64,000 nt of DNA from Candidatus Binataceae bacterium (lineage in GTDB: Bacteria; Desulfobacterota; Binatia; Binatales; Binataceae), in the NCBI GenBank assembly GCA_035508495.1, contig DATJMX010000036.1, positions 1 to 64,000 on the forward strand, given 5' to 3'. Positions 27,421 through 35,376 of the stretch are shown one piece after another. The translations under genes and the position numbers were made by a program. How positions within the stretch are numbered: position 1 is the stretch's first letter; every line of letters begins with the position of its first letter. The notes beneath the pieces are model-generated. The model had not been told where the DNA came from, searched no databases, and saw only the letters and a list, made by a program, of their open reading frames with translations.

Positions 27421-28628
27421 ATAAAGAAGTCCGTGTTGCCGAGGCCGAGCAGCACGCCGCCGTAGTTGCGCCCGAACTTGTCGGCGTTGTTCGCGTAATG
27501 CATCCGCGCCGCGTGGATATCGACGAAGAACCGGCCGACGGGATTGTCGGTGTAGATTCCCTGCCCGCCGCAGGCATGAAAGATCGGATCGATCAGCTCT
27601 GCGCAGCGGCCCGCCACATCGGCCGATTGATAGCGGTAATGGATACGATCATTAACGTCGAGCGCTTCGCCGCGACTCAGTCTATCCATCATCGCGTCGA
27701 AGTTGCGATGGAGCGCGAGCTTCATTTCGTCGATCGCGACTGCCGCTTCCGCGGCGGCACGTGCCGCCGAAGGATCGTCGGCAGGCTTGCTGCCGTCGTT
27801 GTTGCTGACCCGCGTCGTCGCGTAGCTGCGGAACGTATTGAGCGCGCCCTCAAGCGCGCCTATCGACGCGGTTGATACGGCACGGACGAATACCTGGCCG
27901 AACGGCAGTTTGTAGAGCGGCGCTTGATTAACGCTGAGGCCGGGACTTGTGCCCATGAAACCGTCGAGCGCGCGATGCGTTCGATACTCAGGCACGAATG
28001 CATCCTTGACCAGGACTTCCTTGCTGCCGGTGCCCTTGAGGCCGACCGTGTGCCAGTTATCGTTGATCTCGAAGTCGGCGCGCGGCACGAGGAACGTCCT
28101 GTAATCCGGCATGCCGTTGTCCGACGGTACTAATCCGCCGAGAAACACCCAGTCAGCATGATCCACACCGCTTGAGAAACCCCAGCGGCCTTTGAAGTTG
28201 AAGCCGCCATCGACGCGCTCGACCTGGCCCTTGGGCATGTAGGTCGATGCGATCAGCACCGAGCTGTCTCGCCCCCAGACGTCCTCTTGAGCACGCTCGT
28301 CGAACAACCCCAACTGCCAGTTATGCACCCCCACGACGCCATACACCCATCCGCTCGACATGCATCCTTCAGACAACGTCATCTGGATATCGAAGAAGAC
28401 GTTGGGATCGAGCTCGTAACCGCCGTAGCGCTTGGGCTGCATCACGCGGAAGAGCCCGGCCTCTTTGAAGTTCGCCATCGTCTCGGCAGGAATCGAGCGC
28501 TGCGCTTCGGCGCGCGAAGCGCGCTCCGCGAGTCGAGGCACGAACTCGCGCGCGCGAGCTAATAGAGTTGCGGCGAGAGCGCCGCTTTGCGCGGCGTCAT
28601 TCGTTTCGCGCGACAGGTGTGTGGCCAT
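27417..28628 (-). CDS. HsaA-like flavin-dependent monooxygenase, oxygenase subunit
   Basis: A 403-residue acyl-CoA dehydrogenase-fold monooxygenase. Family segments are LFRVMQPKRYGGYELDPNVFFDI, SSGWVYGVVGVHNWQLGLF, the flavin region FNFKGRWGFSSGVDHADWVFLGG, NDNWHTVGLKGTGSKEVLVKDAFVPEYRTH, and a C-terminal CGGQGIYTDNPVGRFF. HsaA uses reduced flavin to hydroxylate 3-HSA, the phenolic intermediate of steroid breakdown, with reductase HsaB. No hsaB, hsaC or hsaD gene is adjacent. It is translationally coupled to the KstD-like gene by an ATGA overlap and is a paralogue of 17466-18638. Confidence 0.88.
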   Translation of the reverse strand: MATHLSRETNDAAQSGALAATLLARAREFVPRLAERASRAEAQRSIPAETMANFKEAGLFRVMQPKRYGGYELDPNVFFDIQMTLSEGCMSSGWVYGVVGVHNWQLGLFDERAQEDVWGRDSSVLIASTYMPKGQVERVDGGFNFKGRWGFSSGVDHADWVFLGGLVPSDNGMPDYRTFLVPRADFEINDNWHTVGLKGTGSKEVLVKDAFVPEYRTHRALDGFMGTSPGLSVNQAPLYKLPFGQVFVRAVSTASIGALEGALNTFRSYATTRVSNNDGSKPADDPSAARAAAEAAVAIDEMKLALHRNFDAMMDRLSRGEALDVNDRIHYRYQSADVAGRCAELIDPIFHACGGQGIYTDNPVGRFFVDIHAARMHYANNADKFGRNYGGVLLGLGNTDFFI

Positions 28629-28719
28629 TCCGCCGCCTCACAGCTTGTAGGATCCGGACCGAGGCGATGCTCGCATCCGCGCACCGACAGCGGAATCGTC
28701 TGAAAAGACTATGATTCGA

Positions 28720-29913
28720 TCAGCCGAGCCATACGACGCTGCCGAGCAGCATCCGCACCAGCGTCGTCTGCCGCGTGATTCCGATTTTCGAGAAGATCGC
28801 CCGCAGATGCGCACGCGCGGTGTTCTTGCTGATATCGAGGCTCTCGGCCGCCTCCTCCAGCGTGAGGCCGTTGGCTAGCTCGAGCGCAAGCGCGGCCTCG
28901 GCCGGAGTGAGATCGAAGAGCCGCCGCACCGTCTCGCGCGAGGCTTCCGATCTGCGTTCCGCATCGCGAATCAAAATCGCAACGGACGGACGATGCTTGC
29001 CCTCGGTCCATCCCGTCGGCGGCACGCTACGGATCACGACACCGAGCTTGCCGCGACCCGCCTTGCGCGTAATCGCGATCGCCTCTGCCACGGCCGGCTT
29101 TCCCGATTCGCGATTGAGCGCCTGCTTCACCAGGCGCTGCAGCTCGCGATTTTCCGCTGGCAAACCGGCATGAAGCGCACCGCCAACGATGCGCAGGCCG
29201 TCGCCTTCGCGCAGCATCTCGTCGGCAACCGGATTGCTCTTCACGATCACGCCGGTCTCGTCCAGAAGGACCATCCCGACCAGCATCCGATCGACCGTGC
29301 CGGCGTAGAGACGGCGCTCGGAATCAATTTGCTCGAGCTGCGAATGCAGATGCACCGCGCGCTTCAGATGCGGCATCACCACGGCGCAGAGCGCCTTGTC
29401 GCTCGGCGAGAAAGGCCGCTCGCGATGCGATCTTGCGACGCGAAAGCGGCATTCGAGGCCGTCGTCAGTGCGGATGTCGAAGCCGAGCGCATGAAAAATG
29501 TCGAGCGGCTTTAGAAACTGCTTGTAGAATTCGCTATCGCGCCACTGGTGGTCGCCGATCAGCTCCTCGACGGTGACGACGCGATCGGGAGGCAGGTCAA
29601 CGAACGGATCGAGCGCGTAATAATACTTGTTGTATTCGTCCTGGCGCGTGACGGGGCGATCGCCAGCGGCATTGACCATCAGTGCCTCGCGCTCGGCCGA
29701 CGGTGGACGAAGCATCAATGTTACATAGCTGGCACGCAGATGCGTGCGCATCAGATCGAGCGCGGTCTTCCAGGGCACCGGCTCCAGCGGCCCCTGGTAG
29801 ATCGCGGAAACCAGCTCGCTGAAATCGGCCAGCGACAGCGGCACGCCGCGATACGGGTCGGCGCCGTTGCGCCGCGGATGAGCAGCCTTGCGCACATCAT
29901 TGATGTACGCCAA
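28720..29913 (-). CDS. LuxR-type transcriptional regulator
   Basis: A 397-residue regulator. The N-terminal two thirds hold a GAF/PAS-like sensor part (PLSLADFSELVSAIYQG; GMVLLDETGVIVKSNPVADEML). The C-terminus is a LuxR/GerE helix-turn-helix: LTPAEAALALELANGLTLEEAAE then ISKNTARAHLRAIFSKIGI. It lies between the KshA-like and HsaA-like genes on the same strand and is a natural candidate to control the cluster, perhaps by sensing a pathway intermediate. The start is uncertain. The TTG at 29913 has no good ribosome-binding site, and the frame is open back to the stop codon of the upstream gene. Confidence 0.87.
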   Translation of the reverse strand: MAYINDVRKAAHPRRNGADPYRGVPLSLADFSELVSAIYQGPLEPVPWKTALDLMRTHLRASYVTLMLRPPSAEREALMVNAAGDRPVTRQDEYNKYYYALDPFVDLPPDRVVTVEELIGDHQWRDSEFYKQFLKPLDIFHALGFDIRTDDGLECRFRVARSHRERPFSPSDKALCAVVMPHLKRAVHLHSQLEQIDSERRLYAGTVDRMLVGMVLLDETGVIVKSNPVADEMLREGDGLRIVGGALHAGLPAENRELQRLVKQALNRESGKPAVAEAIAITRKAGRGKLGVVIRSVPPTGWTEGKHRPSVAILIRDAERRSEASRETVRRLFDLTPAEAALALELANGLTLEEAAESLDISKNTARAHLRAIFSKIGITRQTTLVRMLLGSVVWLG

Positions 29914-29940
29914 GGCGCCGCGGACTGCGATACGCGAAGA

Positions 29941-31011
29941 TCAGTCCTCGAATACGTGCCGCAGGTTCGGCGATTCCTTGAGATTGATGTTCATCTCGAC
30001 GACCTGGCGCTTGCGCAGCTCCTCGGGCACCGCAGCCGCGTCGGTGTAGAACTGCTTGTACCAGTCGCGAAGCTGGTAGATCGGCCCATCGCCCTCGCAC
30101 AGAAGAGGATTATCGATGCGCACCTTGTTATCCCAGATCGCGACATCCTGGTAGAAGCCCTGCTGGATGCCCTTGATGTACGCGTCAGCCATCTGCTTCG
30201 CGGCGTCCTCGGGCATTCCCTTGATCTTGCGCACCATCATCCCGAAGCGCAGGTCGAACGAGCGCAGCGTGATCGGCACGTGGCAGTTGAGCAGGATCGA
30301 ATCGACCGGGAACCCGCCCACCTCGCCCTTCATCTCGGTGATCTGATACGCGGGGCCGAAATACGTCGCGCAGGTGGCGAGGCTGCCCTGGCTGCCCGGC
30401 GAGCCGCTGCCGATCATGATCTGCGTCGCTTTGTGACCCTGGAAAATGTTGGCGAAGTAATCGACCGGCGCGCCATGCACGACCGGGAAGTGCGCCATGT
30501 CCGAAACGTTGTCGATAAGCTCGCGGCAGTTGGTGTTGATCGTCCACTTCTCGATCACCCAGTCGGTCCACTCCTCCGAATCGCACGCCACGAGATGAGG
30601 GATGTCGAGCTCAGGCGTCGGCGCCGTGCCCTCGGGATCGTTCCATACAAAGAGTAGGTTATTTTGCTCAGATGTCGGCCACGATTTGACCCGCGCCTTG
30701 GGCGGGATGCGCTTGCTGTACGGGATATTGTTGCACTTACCGTCGGCGCCCCAGCTCCAGTTGTGGAACGGACACAGCACGCTGTCGCCGCGCACCTCGC
30801 CATGGCTGAGATCGGCGCCCATGTGCGGGCAGTAGCTGTCGAGGATGTGCACCTTGCCGCTCTCGCCCCGGAACGCGACGAGGCGCGTGCCGAATGCGTT
30901 GAGCGTGTGCGGCTTGCCGTCTTTGTATTCGCTCGCGAGGCCCAGGCAATGCCATCCGCGCGCGTAGCGATTTTCGATCGGCGATGCTTCGATTTGATGT
31001 GAAACCGCCAT
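29941..31011 (-). CDS. kshA: KshA-like Rieske oxygenase (3-ketosteroid-9-alpha-hydroxylase family)
   Basis: A 356-residue Rieske oxygenase with the KshA architecture. The Rieske ligands are C61, H63, C80 and H83 (CPHMGADLSHGE; CPFHNWSWG). Flanking sequence such as GWHCLGLASEYKDGKPH and QNNLLFVWNDPEG follows KshA closely. The mononuclear iron region is NCRELIDNVSDMAHFPVVHG, with the bridging Asp and two His. KshA with reductase KshB hydroxylates C9 of 3-ketosteroids and opens ring B when combined with KstD. The ATG at 31011 follows GGAGGG by five bases. It leads the minus-strand cluster; a nested palindrome lies directly upstream. Confidence 0.9.
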   Translation of the reverse strand: MAVSHQIEASPIENRYARGWHCLGLASEYKDGKPHTLNAFGTRLVAFRGESGKVHILDSYCPHMGADLSHGEVRGDSVLCPFHNWSWGADGKCNNIPYSKRIPPKARVKSWPTSEQNNLLFVWNDPEGTAPTPELDIPHLVACDSEEWTDWVIEKWTINTNCRELIDNVSDMAHFPVVHGAPVDYFANIFQGHKATQIMIGSGSPGSQGSLATCATYFGPAYQITEMKGEVGGFPVDSILLNCHVPITLRSFDLRFGMMVRKIKGMPEDAAKQMADAYIKGIQQGFYQDVAIWDNKVRIDNPLLCEGDGPIYQLRDWYKQFYTDAAAVPEELRKRQVVEMNINLKESPNLRHVFED

Positions 31012-31048
31012 TAGCACCCTCCGCCCTTTTCGAGGCCGAGAGCATGGT

Positions 31049-31119
31049 CGCAATGAGTTCGCCTCGGCGGCATCGTCCTTTCGGACGATGGAGCGGTTGA
31101 TCACGTCCGCCTCATTGCG
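31049..31119. promoter_or_regulatory. Nested palindrome between the KshA-like and GFA genes
   Basis: The inner perfect hairpin CATCGTCC-TTTC-GGACGATG lies at 31071-31090. It is enclosed by the 9-base inverted pair CGCAATGAG (31049-31057) and CTCATTGCG (31111-31119). The whole 71-base element sits in the 139-base divergent region between kshA (minus, 31011) and the GFA-family gene (plus, 31151). The arrangement fits an operator or a cruciform-forming site for the LuxR-type regulator encoded next to kshA; that link is inference. Confidence 0.45.
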
Positions 31120-31150
31120 GGATTGTGAAGCTCTCAGGAGGTCTCTTCTT

Positions 31151-31555
31151 ATGGCGATTACCGGAGGCTGCGCCTGCGGCGCGGTCCGTTACGAATGCGC
31201 GGCCGATCCGATGATGGCGGCAAACTGCTACTGCACCGATTGCCGGCATTCGACCGGCACCGCGATGGCATCGGTGATGCTCGTGCCGAAGGCCGCGCTC
31301 AAAATCACCGGCACGCTCAAGCAATACGCAGTTAAGGGCGACAGCGGCGCCGAAGTGAGCCGCGGCTTCTGCCCCAATTGCGGCTCGCCGATCCTGTCGC
31401 TCATCGGCGCGATGCCCGAGTTCGTCGCGCTCAAGGCCGGCAGTCTCGACGATCAGTCGCAGTTCAAGCCGATGGTGCAGGTGTACATGCAAAGCGCGCC
31501 GCACTGGGCGCCGGTGCGAGACGATCTGCCGAAGTTCGACAAGCAGCCCGGCTGA
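31151..31555 (+). CDS. GFA/CENP-V domain zinc protein
   Basis: A 134-residue single-domain GFA (Mss4-like fold) protein. Zinc ligands are in GGCACGAVRYEC, NCYCTDCRHSTG and FCPNCGSPI. The family was named for glutathione-dependent formaldehyde activation, but most members have unproven roles and may bind glutathione adducts or other small molecules. The ATG at 31151 follows a strong AGGAGG by eight bases. It is divergent from the KshA-like gene. A similar protein lies at 36096-36539. Confidence 0.87.
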   Translation: MAITGGCACGAVRYECAADPMMAANCYCTDCRHSTGTAMASVMLVPKAALKITGTLKQYAVKGDSGAEVSRGFCPNCGSPILSLIGAMPEFVALKAGSLDDQSQFKPMVQVYMQSAPHWAPVRDDLPKFDKQPG

Positions 31556-31584
31556 GCGCGGCTCGCGCGCGGATAGTTCGACGG

Positions 31585-31613
31585 TTGAAATTTCGCCGCG
31601 TACGCGCTATCGC
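31585..31613 (+). promoter_or_regulatory. Candidate promoter for the amidohydrolase gene
   Basis: TTGAAA (31585-31590), a 17-base spacer and TATCGC (31608-31613) lie immediately before a TGGTTCAACCA site. The -10 is poor. A repressor on the adjacent operator would block this promoter. Confidence 0.3.
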
Positions 31614-31615
31614 AA

Positions 31616-31626
31616 TGGTTCAACCA
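31616..31626. promoter_or_regulatory. FadR-type GntR operator TGGTTCAACCA
   Basis: This is an exact match to the TGGTnnnACCA pattern known for FadR-subfamily GntR regulators. The extended sequence AATGGTTCAACCAAT is identical to the site at the GntR gene start (39247-39257). It lies 25 bases before the amidohydrolase ATG. Confidence 0.5.
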
Positions 31627-31651
31627 ATATTGAATTGAGTTGAGGGCGCTC

Positions 31652-32893
31652 ATGGAACAGGCCGAACTCCTCGTTGATGAAAAAAATCGCTACCGCCTCG
31701 AGACTCCGGGCCATGACGGATGGCAGCGCACGGCGCGCCCCGGCGATCCCAATAGGTACCTGATGATCTCCGCCGACTGCCACGCCAACGAGCCCGGCAG
31801 CCTCTGGAAGCAGCGCCTCGACGCGAAGTATCGCGACAGGCTGCCGCACGTCGAGACCGACGCCAACGGCGAGAAATGGTTCGTCGCCGAAGGCCTCGGG
31901 CGCTCGCGGGTGCGCGCGCGCATGATCGCCGACGTGCCGCGCGAGAACAGCGAAGATCGCTTGCGCGGCAACGCCGGCGCCGATCCCGAGCAACGCATCA
32001 AGGATCAGCTCCGCGACGGTATCGACGCCGAGATCATCTTCCCCAACAAGGGGCTGATGATGTTCGCGACCAAGGATCCCGGCTTCGGCATGGCGCAGTG
32101 CAAGGTCTGGAACGATTTCGCGTGGGAGATGTACGGCAAATATAACGATTTCATGTCGCCCGCTGCCGCGATCATGACAGCCGACGTCGAGCTCGCGATC
32201 GAAGAAATCAAGCGCGTCGCGAAGATGGGTTTCCGCTTCCTCACCCTGCCCTGCAAGCCGATTTTCGGCGGCCACGATTCACGCGACACGAACTACAACC
32301 TCCACGATTACGATCCGATGTGGGCGGCGATCGTCGAATGCAATCTGCCGATTACGTTTCACGTCTCGACCGGGCGCGACCCGCGCGTCGCGCGCAAGGA
32401 AGGCGGCGCCGTCATCAACTACGTCTCGCATTCGCTCTCGCCGACGATCGAGCCGGTCGCGAGCCTGTGCGGCTCGGGCGTTATCGAGCGTTTTCCGACG
32501 CTGCGCTTCGCCGCGATCGAAAGCGGAATCGGATGGGTCGCGTGGGCGCTGGATGCGATGGACGAGGCCTATCGCAAGCATCACCTGTGGGCTTATCCGC
32601 GGCTGAAGCAACTGCCAAGCGAATATTTCCGCAGCAACGGCGCGGCGAGCTTCCAGGAAGATCGCGCCGGACTCGAGCTCGCCGAAAAATGGAACCTGGT
32701 CGATAATTTCATGTGGGCCAACGACTATCCGCATGCCGAAGGCACCTGGCCGCATTCCGCCGAAGCGATCGAGCGCCAGATGGGCCATCTTAGCGACGAT
32801 TCGCGCGCGAAGATCCTCGGCCTCAATGCCGCCAGGATGTTCAACTTCGATGTTGACTTGTTGTTGAAGCGGCGCGAAAGCGCGAGCGTCTGA
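31652..32893 (+). CDS. Amidohydrolase family protein (PF04909-type TIM barrel)
   Basis: A 413-residue amidohydrolase-2 family protein. ISADCHANEPGSLW is the usual metal-site entry, here His-X-Asn (44-46) rather than His-X-His. Later family segments are LPITFHVSTGRD (about 220-231), RFAAIESGIGWVAWALD and MWANDYPHAEGTWP near the C-terminus. Such proteins hydrolyse or decarboxylate cyclic and aromatic-pathway intermediates. The ATG at 31652 has GAGGG five bases upstream. It is followed 32 bases later by a luciferase-like enzyme and is preceded by a TGGTTCAACCA site, so control by the GntR regulator at 39.3 kb is likely but inferred. Confidence 0.88.
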   Translation: MEQAELLVDEKNRYRLETPGHDGWQRTARPGDPNRYLMISADCHANEPGSLWKQRLDAKYRDRLPHVETDANGEKWFVAEGLGRSRVRARMIADVPRENSEDRLRGNAGADPEQRIKDQLRDGIDAEIIFPNKGLMMFATKDPGFGMAQCKVWNDFAWEMYGKYNDFMSPAAAIMTADVELAIEEIKRVAKMGFRFLTLPCKPIFGGHDSRDTNYNLHDYDPMWAAIVECNLPITFHVSTGRDPRVARKEGGAVINYVSHSLSPTIEPVASLCGSGVIERFPTLRFAAIESGIGWVAWALDAMDEAYRKHHLWAYPRLKQLPSEYFRSNGAASFQEDRAGLELAEKWNLVDNFMWANDYPHAEGTWPHSAEAIERQMGHLSDDSRAKILGLNAARMFNFDVDLLLKRRESASV

Positions 32894-32925
32894 ACGCACT
32901 GCACGCGGCGCGCCGAGGAGATGCC

Positions 32926-34296
32926 ATGATCGAAATCGGAATTTTTCACAACGGCGCCAGCGATCTGCCCGTGCTGCGCACGAAGAGCGGCGTGGCGATC
33001 AACGACGGCAATCTCGCCGAAGTTCACGAAGCGAGCCAGCGATGCCTTGTCTCCCAGGTGCGGCAGGGAATCCTCGCCGACAAGCTCGGCTTCAACTATT
33101 TCTTCATGACCGAGCATCACTTCCAGCCCGAAGGCGCCGAGTTCAGCCCGAATCCGCTCCTTGCCGAGACGGCGATCGCGGCGCGCACCAACCAGATCAG
33201 GCTCGGCCAGGCCGCTAACATCGTGACTTGGTGGCACCCGATTCGAATCGCCGAGCAGGCTGCAATGCTCGACGTGCTGAGCGGCGGGCGGCTCGAATTC
33301 GGAATCGGGCGCGGCTACCAGCCGCGCGAGGCCGAGGTCTTCGGCTGGCCGTTCGCGACCATCCAGGACCAGGAGCGCAATCGCGCCTACTACCAGGAGG
33401 CCTACGAGATCATCATCAAGGCCTGGACGCAGCCCTCGTTCTCGCATCGTGGGCAATTCTTCACCATCCCGCCGGTCTTCACGCGCTGGAACCATCAACA
33501 AACGATCGCCTACTTCGAGTCGGGCAAGGCCGGCCGCAAGCTCGAAGAGGTGCTCAACATCGGCGCACCTGATCCCTACGGCGGCGCCAACCCCGTGATG
33601 CAGAGCGCGACCACGCTCAAGGAGCTCCAGGTGTTCCCGCAGCCGCTCCAGCGGCCGCATCCGCAAATGTGGGAGCCGCTTACGACCGAGAGATCAATCA
33701 AATGGGCGGCGGAGCGCGGCCTCAACGGCTACTTCATCGTCGAGCCCAACACGCGCCTCAAGAAGAACATCGACATTTTCTACAACGAGTCCGAAAAAGC
33801 TGGATGGCCGGATCGGCTGGGACGCGGGCGCCTCAAATACGGATGGGACGCGGAAAAGCGGCGCGGTGTGTTAACTGGCCGTTATATCCACATGCTGCTG
33901 CCCGGCAAGAATCGTGAGCGTGAGCTCAAGCGCTACAGCGACGCGCTCGAGGTGCAATGGGATTACTACGGGCCGTTCGGTTTCGCCGCGGTGCTGGCCG
34001 ATGCGAACGAGGCCAAGCTCGACCCCGCGGCAAAAGTGTCGCCCGAGCTGCTGCTGAAAAAGGAAGTCGCGCTGTTCGGCAGTCCGAGCGACGTCGCCGC
34101 CCAGATCATGCGTATCAAGGAGAGCTGCGGCTACGAGGATTTCGCCTTCAACGCGTGGTTCGAGAAGGGCGGCCTCGATTCCAGGGAAATCGAAGACCAG
34201 ATGCAGTACTTCGCCGAAGAAGTGACGCCGCTCCTCGCCAGAGCATGCGGCGGCCAGGTGAAGAATCCCGCGCTGGGCCTCGACTTCGAGAGCTGA
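32926..34296 (+). CDS. LLM class flavin-dependent oxidoreductase, long form
   Basis: A 456-residue luciferase-like monooxygenase, about 100 residues longer than the typical member. Core segments are LGFNYFFMTEHHFQPEG, TNQIRLGQAANIVTWWHPIRIAEQAAMLDVLSGGRLEFGIGRGY and a distal FGSPSDVAAQIMRIKESCGYEDFAF. The extra length lies between the barrel halves, around residues 180-330. It probably uses reduced FMN. GAGGAG lies just upstream of the ATG. It appears co-transcribed with the amidohydrolase before it, a pairing that suggests oxygenation then hydrolysis of one substrate. Confidence 0.88.
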   Translation: MIEIGIFHNGASDLPVLRTKSGVAINDGNLAEVHEASQRCLVSQVRQGILADKLGFNYFFMTEHHFQPEGAEFSPNPLLAETAIAARTNQIRLGQAANIVTWWHPIRIAEQAAMLDVLSGGRLEFGIGRGYQPREAEVFGWPFATIQDQERNRAYYQEAYEIIIKAWTQPSFSHRGQFFTIPPVFTRWNHQQTIAYFESGKAGRKLEEVLNIGAPDPYGGANPVMQSATTLKELQVFPQPLQRPHPQMWEPLTTERSIKWAAERGLNGYFIVEPNTRLKKNIDIFYNESEKAGWPDRLGRGRLKYGWDAEKRRGVLTGRYIHMLLPGKNRERELKRYSDALEVQWDYYGPFGFAAVLADANEAKLDPAAKVSPELLLKKEVALFGSPSDVAAQIMRIKESCGYEDFAFNAWFEKGGLDSREIEDQMQYFAEEVTPLLARACGGQVKNPALGLDFES

Positions 34297-34379
34297 AAGA
34301 AACTTTACGGAGCGCGAGAGAGCTCTTCGAATAGCCTCGCCCGCGGCTGACGCCGCAGGCGGAAGCCGCAAACCGAGAG

Positions 34380-34416
34380 CCCGCGCGTCGATTCACTGCG
34401 TGAATCGACACGCGGG
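34380..34416. terminator. Strong intergenic hairpin
   Basis: CCCGCGCGTCGATTCAC pairs with GTGAATCGACACGCGGG around a TGC loop, with one mismatch in 17 pairs. A smaller hairpin, GCGGC-TGAC-GCCGC, lies at 34342-34355, and a GGGCG/CGCCC pair follows at 34414-34433. There is no U tract, so it may be a Rho-dependent or attenuating structure between two luciferase-like genes rather than a classical terminator. Confidence 0.5.
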
Positions 34417-34466
34417 CGTGGGTGCAGCGCCCGAGGCCAACGCACAACAATTTGGAGTGACAGATT

Positions 34467-35363
34467 GTGAAAATCGGATTGATATTCGTTAACGCCGGGC
34501 CCTTCAGCGAGCCCGAGCCCTTCCGCACCCTCGCAACCCACGCCGAAGCGACGGGATTCGAATCGCTCTGGAGCGTCGAGCATGTCGTCATCCCCGACGG
34601 CTTCAAGAGCCCCTATCCATACACCGCGAGCGGCAAGCTTTCAGTTACGGACGATGTTGCGCTACCCGATCCGCTGATGCATCTGGCGTTCGCCGCCTCG
34701 ATCACTACGAAGATTAAATTCGGCACCGCGGTGATGATCCTGCCGCAGCGCAGCCCGCTCTACGTCGCGAAGGAACTCGCGAGTCTCGATCGCCTGTCGA
34801 ACGGCCGCATGCTGCTCGGTATCGGCAGCGGATGGCTGGCCGAGGAATTCGAAGCGCTGCAACTCGATTGGAAGAAGCGCGGCCTCATGACCGACGAAGC
34901 GATCCAATCGATACACGCGCTGTGGCGCGACAACCCATCGAGCTTCCACGGCAAGTATTTCAACTTCGGTCCCGTGCGCAGTCTGCCCAAGCCCGTTAAT
35001 CCGCGCGGTGTGCCGATTCTCGTCGGCGGTCATTCTCCGGCCGCGGTGCGGCGCGCGGCGCGCTTCGGCGACGGCTTCTTCCCGGCGGTCGGCGAGCTGA
35101 AAGGCCTGTCGTGGGAAATCGATGCGGCCGCGATGGAACGGCTGCGCGCACTGCTCGACGATCTCAAAACTGAATGCAATAAGATCGGGCGCAATTCGGC
35201 GGAGCTGGAGATTTCCTGTATCGGCCCTGCCGACCTCGATACCTTGAAGAAGCTGCGCGACCTCGGCGTAGCGCGCGTCACGATCGGTCCGCCGGCATTC
35301 ACCTCCGATGAGCTCAAGCGCGGTCTCGACAAGATCAGCAACGACATCATCGCGAAACTCTGA
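34467..35363 (+). CDS. LLM class oxidoreductase, probable F420-dependent type (TIGR03619-like)
   Basis: A 298-residue luciferase-like enzyme. MKIGLIFVNAGPFSEPE and the following FRTLATHAEATGFESLWSVEHVVIP match the F420-dependent Rv2161c-type subfamily. TTKIKFGTAVMILPQRSPLYVAKELASLD and GRMLLGIGSGWLAEEFEAL complete the core. F420 use is a family inference, supported by the PPOX-fold gene that follows 13 bases later. The start is a GTG with GGAG nine bases upstream. The preceding intergenic hairpins may attenuate transcription from the amidohydrolase genes. Confidence 0.88.
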   Translation: MKIGLIFVNAGPFSEPEPFRTLATHAEATGFESLWSVEHVVIPDGFKSPYPYTASGKLSVTDDVALPDPLMHLAFAASITTKIKFGTAVMILPQRSPLYVAKELASLDRLSNGRMLLGIGSGWLAEEFEALQLDWKKRGLMTDEAIQSIHALWRDNPSSFHGKYFNFGPVRSLPKPVNPRGVPILVGGHSPAAVRRAARFGDGFFPAVGELKGLSWEIDAAAMERLRALLDDLKTECNKIGRNSAELEISCIGPADLDTLKKLRDLGVARVTIGPPAFTSDELKRGLDKISNDIIAKL

Positions 35364-35376
35364 GGCAGCGAAAACA

